Position numbers and translations under genes: made by a program. Source: an uncultured beta proteobacterium (GTDB taxonomy: Bacteria; Pseudomonadota; Gammaproteobacteria; Burkholderiales; Rhodocyclaceae). Taken from it: a stretch of 7,932 nucleotides of DNA. A model generated the notes under the pieces. The model did not search any database, was not told where the DNA came from, and saw only the letters and a program-made list of their open reading frames with translations. This document shows, one piece after another, positions 6,596 through 7,932 of the stretch. The DNA lies in contig CAIZHL010000476.1 of the NCBI GenBank assembly GCA_903932755.1, positions 1 through 7,932 on the forward strand, given 5' to 3'. The stretch's first letter is position 1, and the number at the start of each line of letters is the position of its first letter.

Positions 6596-7932
6596 ATGGA
6601 CGAAGAATCCGGATCCGTTTCGGCAGCGCCTGAGGACGGCAAGCCCGACGAGCCGCGCTCGGCGCTTACGGTCGAGATGCTCGCGGCCGCCGCCGGCGCT
6701 TCGGCCGAGGACGGCATCTGGCTCGACGTGATCCGCAAGATGGATGAGGTCTATAACGACCTGCTCCAGTACGAGGTCGCGCTCGAGGAAAAAAACGCCA
6801 CGCTGGAAGACACCCAGCAGTTCATTTCCTCGGTGCTGACTTCGATGTCCGACCTGCTCATCGTCTGCAGCCGGGCCGGGGTGATCGAGAGCGTCAACGC
6901 TGCGCTGGCCTCCCTGCTCGGCGTCGATGCCGAGTCGCTGCACGGGCGCACGGTGTTCGACCTGTTTTCCGACGAGGAATCGCGCCAGTGCGCCGGACGC
7001 TTGTTTGCCGACCAGAGCGGGCAGCCGGCGGAGGAAGTCGAGATGCAGCTGAAGGCCGCCAACGGCAGCGCGATTCCGGTGTCGCTCAACTGGACGCCGC
7101 GCTACAACGGGGTCGGCAAGATGCTGGGGCTGGTCATCACCGGGCGTCCGGTGGGCGAACTGCGGCGCGCCTACCAGGCGCTGCGGCGCGCCCACGAAGA
7201 CCTCAAGACCACCCAGCAGCAGTTGATCCATTCCGAAAAAATGGCATCGCTGGGTCGCCTTGTCGCCGGCGTGGCGCACGAACTCAACAATCCGATCAGC
7301 TTTGTCTACGGCAACACGCTGGCGATGAAGCGTTACGCCGAACGCCTGGCGCGTTACCTCGGCGCAGTGCATGGCGACGTGCCGCTGAACGAGCGCGAAG
7401 CCCTGCGCGGCGAACTGCGCATCGACCGCCTGCTCGACGACCTGCCTTCGCTGATCGACGGCACCGTGGAGGGCGCCGAGCGCACGCGCGACATCGTCGA
7501 TGCCCTCAAGCGCTTCTCCGCCACCGACCGCGACGAGCGGCGCGCCTTCGACCTGGTCGAAGTCATCGAACGCGCCGTGCAGTGGGTGAGCAAGGCTACG
7601 GCGAACCAGTTCGAGGTCAGGCTGAACCTTCCTCCCGCGCTCGAGGTGCTCGGTTCGCCGGGGCAGGTGCAGCAGGTGGTGATGAATCTGGTGCAGAACG
7701 CCGCAGATGCCACCGAGGGCGCCCGCGAACGCCGCCTGGAGATTTCCTCCGGACGCGGCGAGGAAGGCCAGGCGGTGATCGAGTTTCGCGACAGCGGCCC
7801 CGGAATTCCCGCGGCCAACCTCGACAAATTGTTCGACCCGTTCTTTACCACCAAGCCCGTGGGGCGCGGCACCGGCCTCGGGCTGGCTATCAGCTACGGC
7901 ATCGTCGAACGCCATGGCGGCAAGCTCACGGC
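6596..7932 (+). CDS. Soluble PAS sensor histidine kinase (3' end beyond window)
   Basis: An open frame of 445 codons that continues past the window edge. It predicts a cytoplasmic two-component kinase with no membrane segment. Residues 1-40 are acidic and alanine-rich, about 45-75 look coiled-coil, PAS spans about 74-186, and a second helical linker covers 187-215. The dimerisation/phosphoacceptor domain follows, with H228 in AHELNNP. The ATPase domain has the N box ([10 protein letters not shown]368), G1 box (DSGPGIP, 399-405), F box (LFDPFF) and G2 box (GRGTGLGL, 423-430), so the kinase should be active. Only the last part of the ATPase domain, and possibly a C-terminal receiver, is missing. 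ATG 6596 was chosen; in-frame GTG 6590 (two residues longer) has better ribosome-site spacing, and GTG 6578 is also possible. It lies 82 bp behind the GGDEF-EAL gene on the same strand, so a shared transcript and a functional link to c-di-GMP signalling are likely but unproven. Its response regulator is not in the window. Confidence 0.92.
   Translation, partial: MDEESGSVSAAPEDGKPDEPRSALTVEMLAAAAGASAEDGIWLDVIRKMDEVYNDLLQYEVALEEKNATLEDTQQFISSVLTSMSDLLIVCSRAGVIESVNAALASLLGVDAESLHGRTVFDLFSDEESRQCAGRLFADQSGQPAEEVEMQLKAANGSAIPVSLNWTPRYNGVGKMLGLVITGRPVGELRRAYQALRRAHEDLKTTQQQLIHSEKMASLGRLVAGVAHELNNPISFVYGNTLAMKRYAERLARYLGAVHGDVPLNEREALRGELRIDRLLDDLPSLIDGTVEGAERTRDIVDALKRFSATDRDERRAFDLVEVIERAVQWVSKATANQFEVRLNLPPALEVLGSPGQVQQVVMNLVQNAADATEGARERRLEISSGRGEEGQAVIEFRDSGPGIPAANLDKLFDPFFTTKPVGRGTGLGLAISYGIVERHGGKLT

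Noticed and set aside
6500..7915. 471-residue minus-strand open frame opposite the kinase
   Set aside because: The plus strand carries all the histidine-kinase boxes in one frame to the window edge; the minus frame has no motif.

Overview
The window comes from a GC-rich bacterial chromosome. Codon use, the very long antisense shadow frames and the gene families present fit a betaproteobacterium, most likely Rhodocyclales (Azoarcus/Thauera/Zoogloea-like). That placement is an inference from style and was not tested by a search. All four genes belong to signal transduction, and three of them carry cyclic-di-GMP (c-di-GMP) turnover domains.

Layout. Positions 1-79 lie downstream of the first gene and hold a GC-rich nested inverted repeat that could be a weak terminator. 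Positions 80-3793 (minus) encode a 1237-residue membrane receptor with four predicted transmembrane helices, a periplasmic CHASE sensor, PAS, GAF and PAS domains, then an intact GGDEF and an intact EAL domain. Positions 3794-4012 form a divergent control region. It contains a perfect 9-bp-arm inverted repeat, TTTTCGCGT-AG-ACGCGAAAA, lying inside the spacer of a candidate promoter for the rightward genes. Positions 4013-5209 (plus) encode an HD-GYP-family protein with an N-terminal DUF3391-like domain. Its metal site is broken: the first histidine is Arg157 and the HD dyad reads Gln-Asp. Positions 5206-6513 (plus) start at a GTG that overlaps the preceding stop codon and encode a compact GGDEF-EAL protein. 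Its GGDEF motif has become GRDDF while an RxxD inhibitory-site motif is kept, and its EAL domain has lost two catalytic residues. After an 82-bp gap, a soluble PAS sensor histidine kinase starts near 6596 and runs off the right end, ending within the ATPase domain.

How the parts may work together. The left gene looks able to make and/or degrade c-di-GMP in response to a periplasmic ligand. The two rightward, translationally overlapping genes look like catalytically dead relatives of c-di-GMP enzymes, so they are better candidates for c-di-GMP-sensing or protein-docking roles than for turnover. The kinase behind them would provide a phosphorelay output or input. The motif substitutions, the overlap and the palindrome are read directly from the sequence. 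The idea of one sensing module is inference. No RNA genes, mobile elements, CRISPR arrays or attachment sites were seen.
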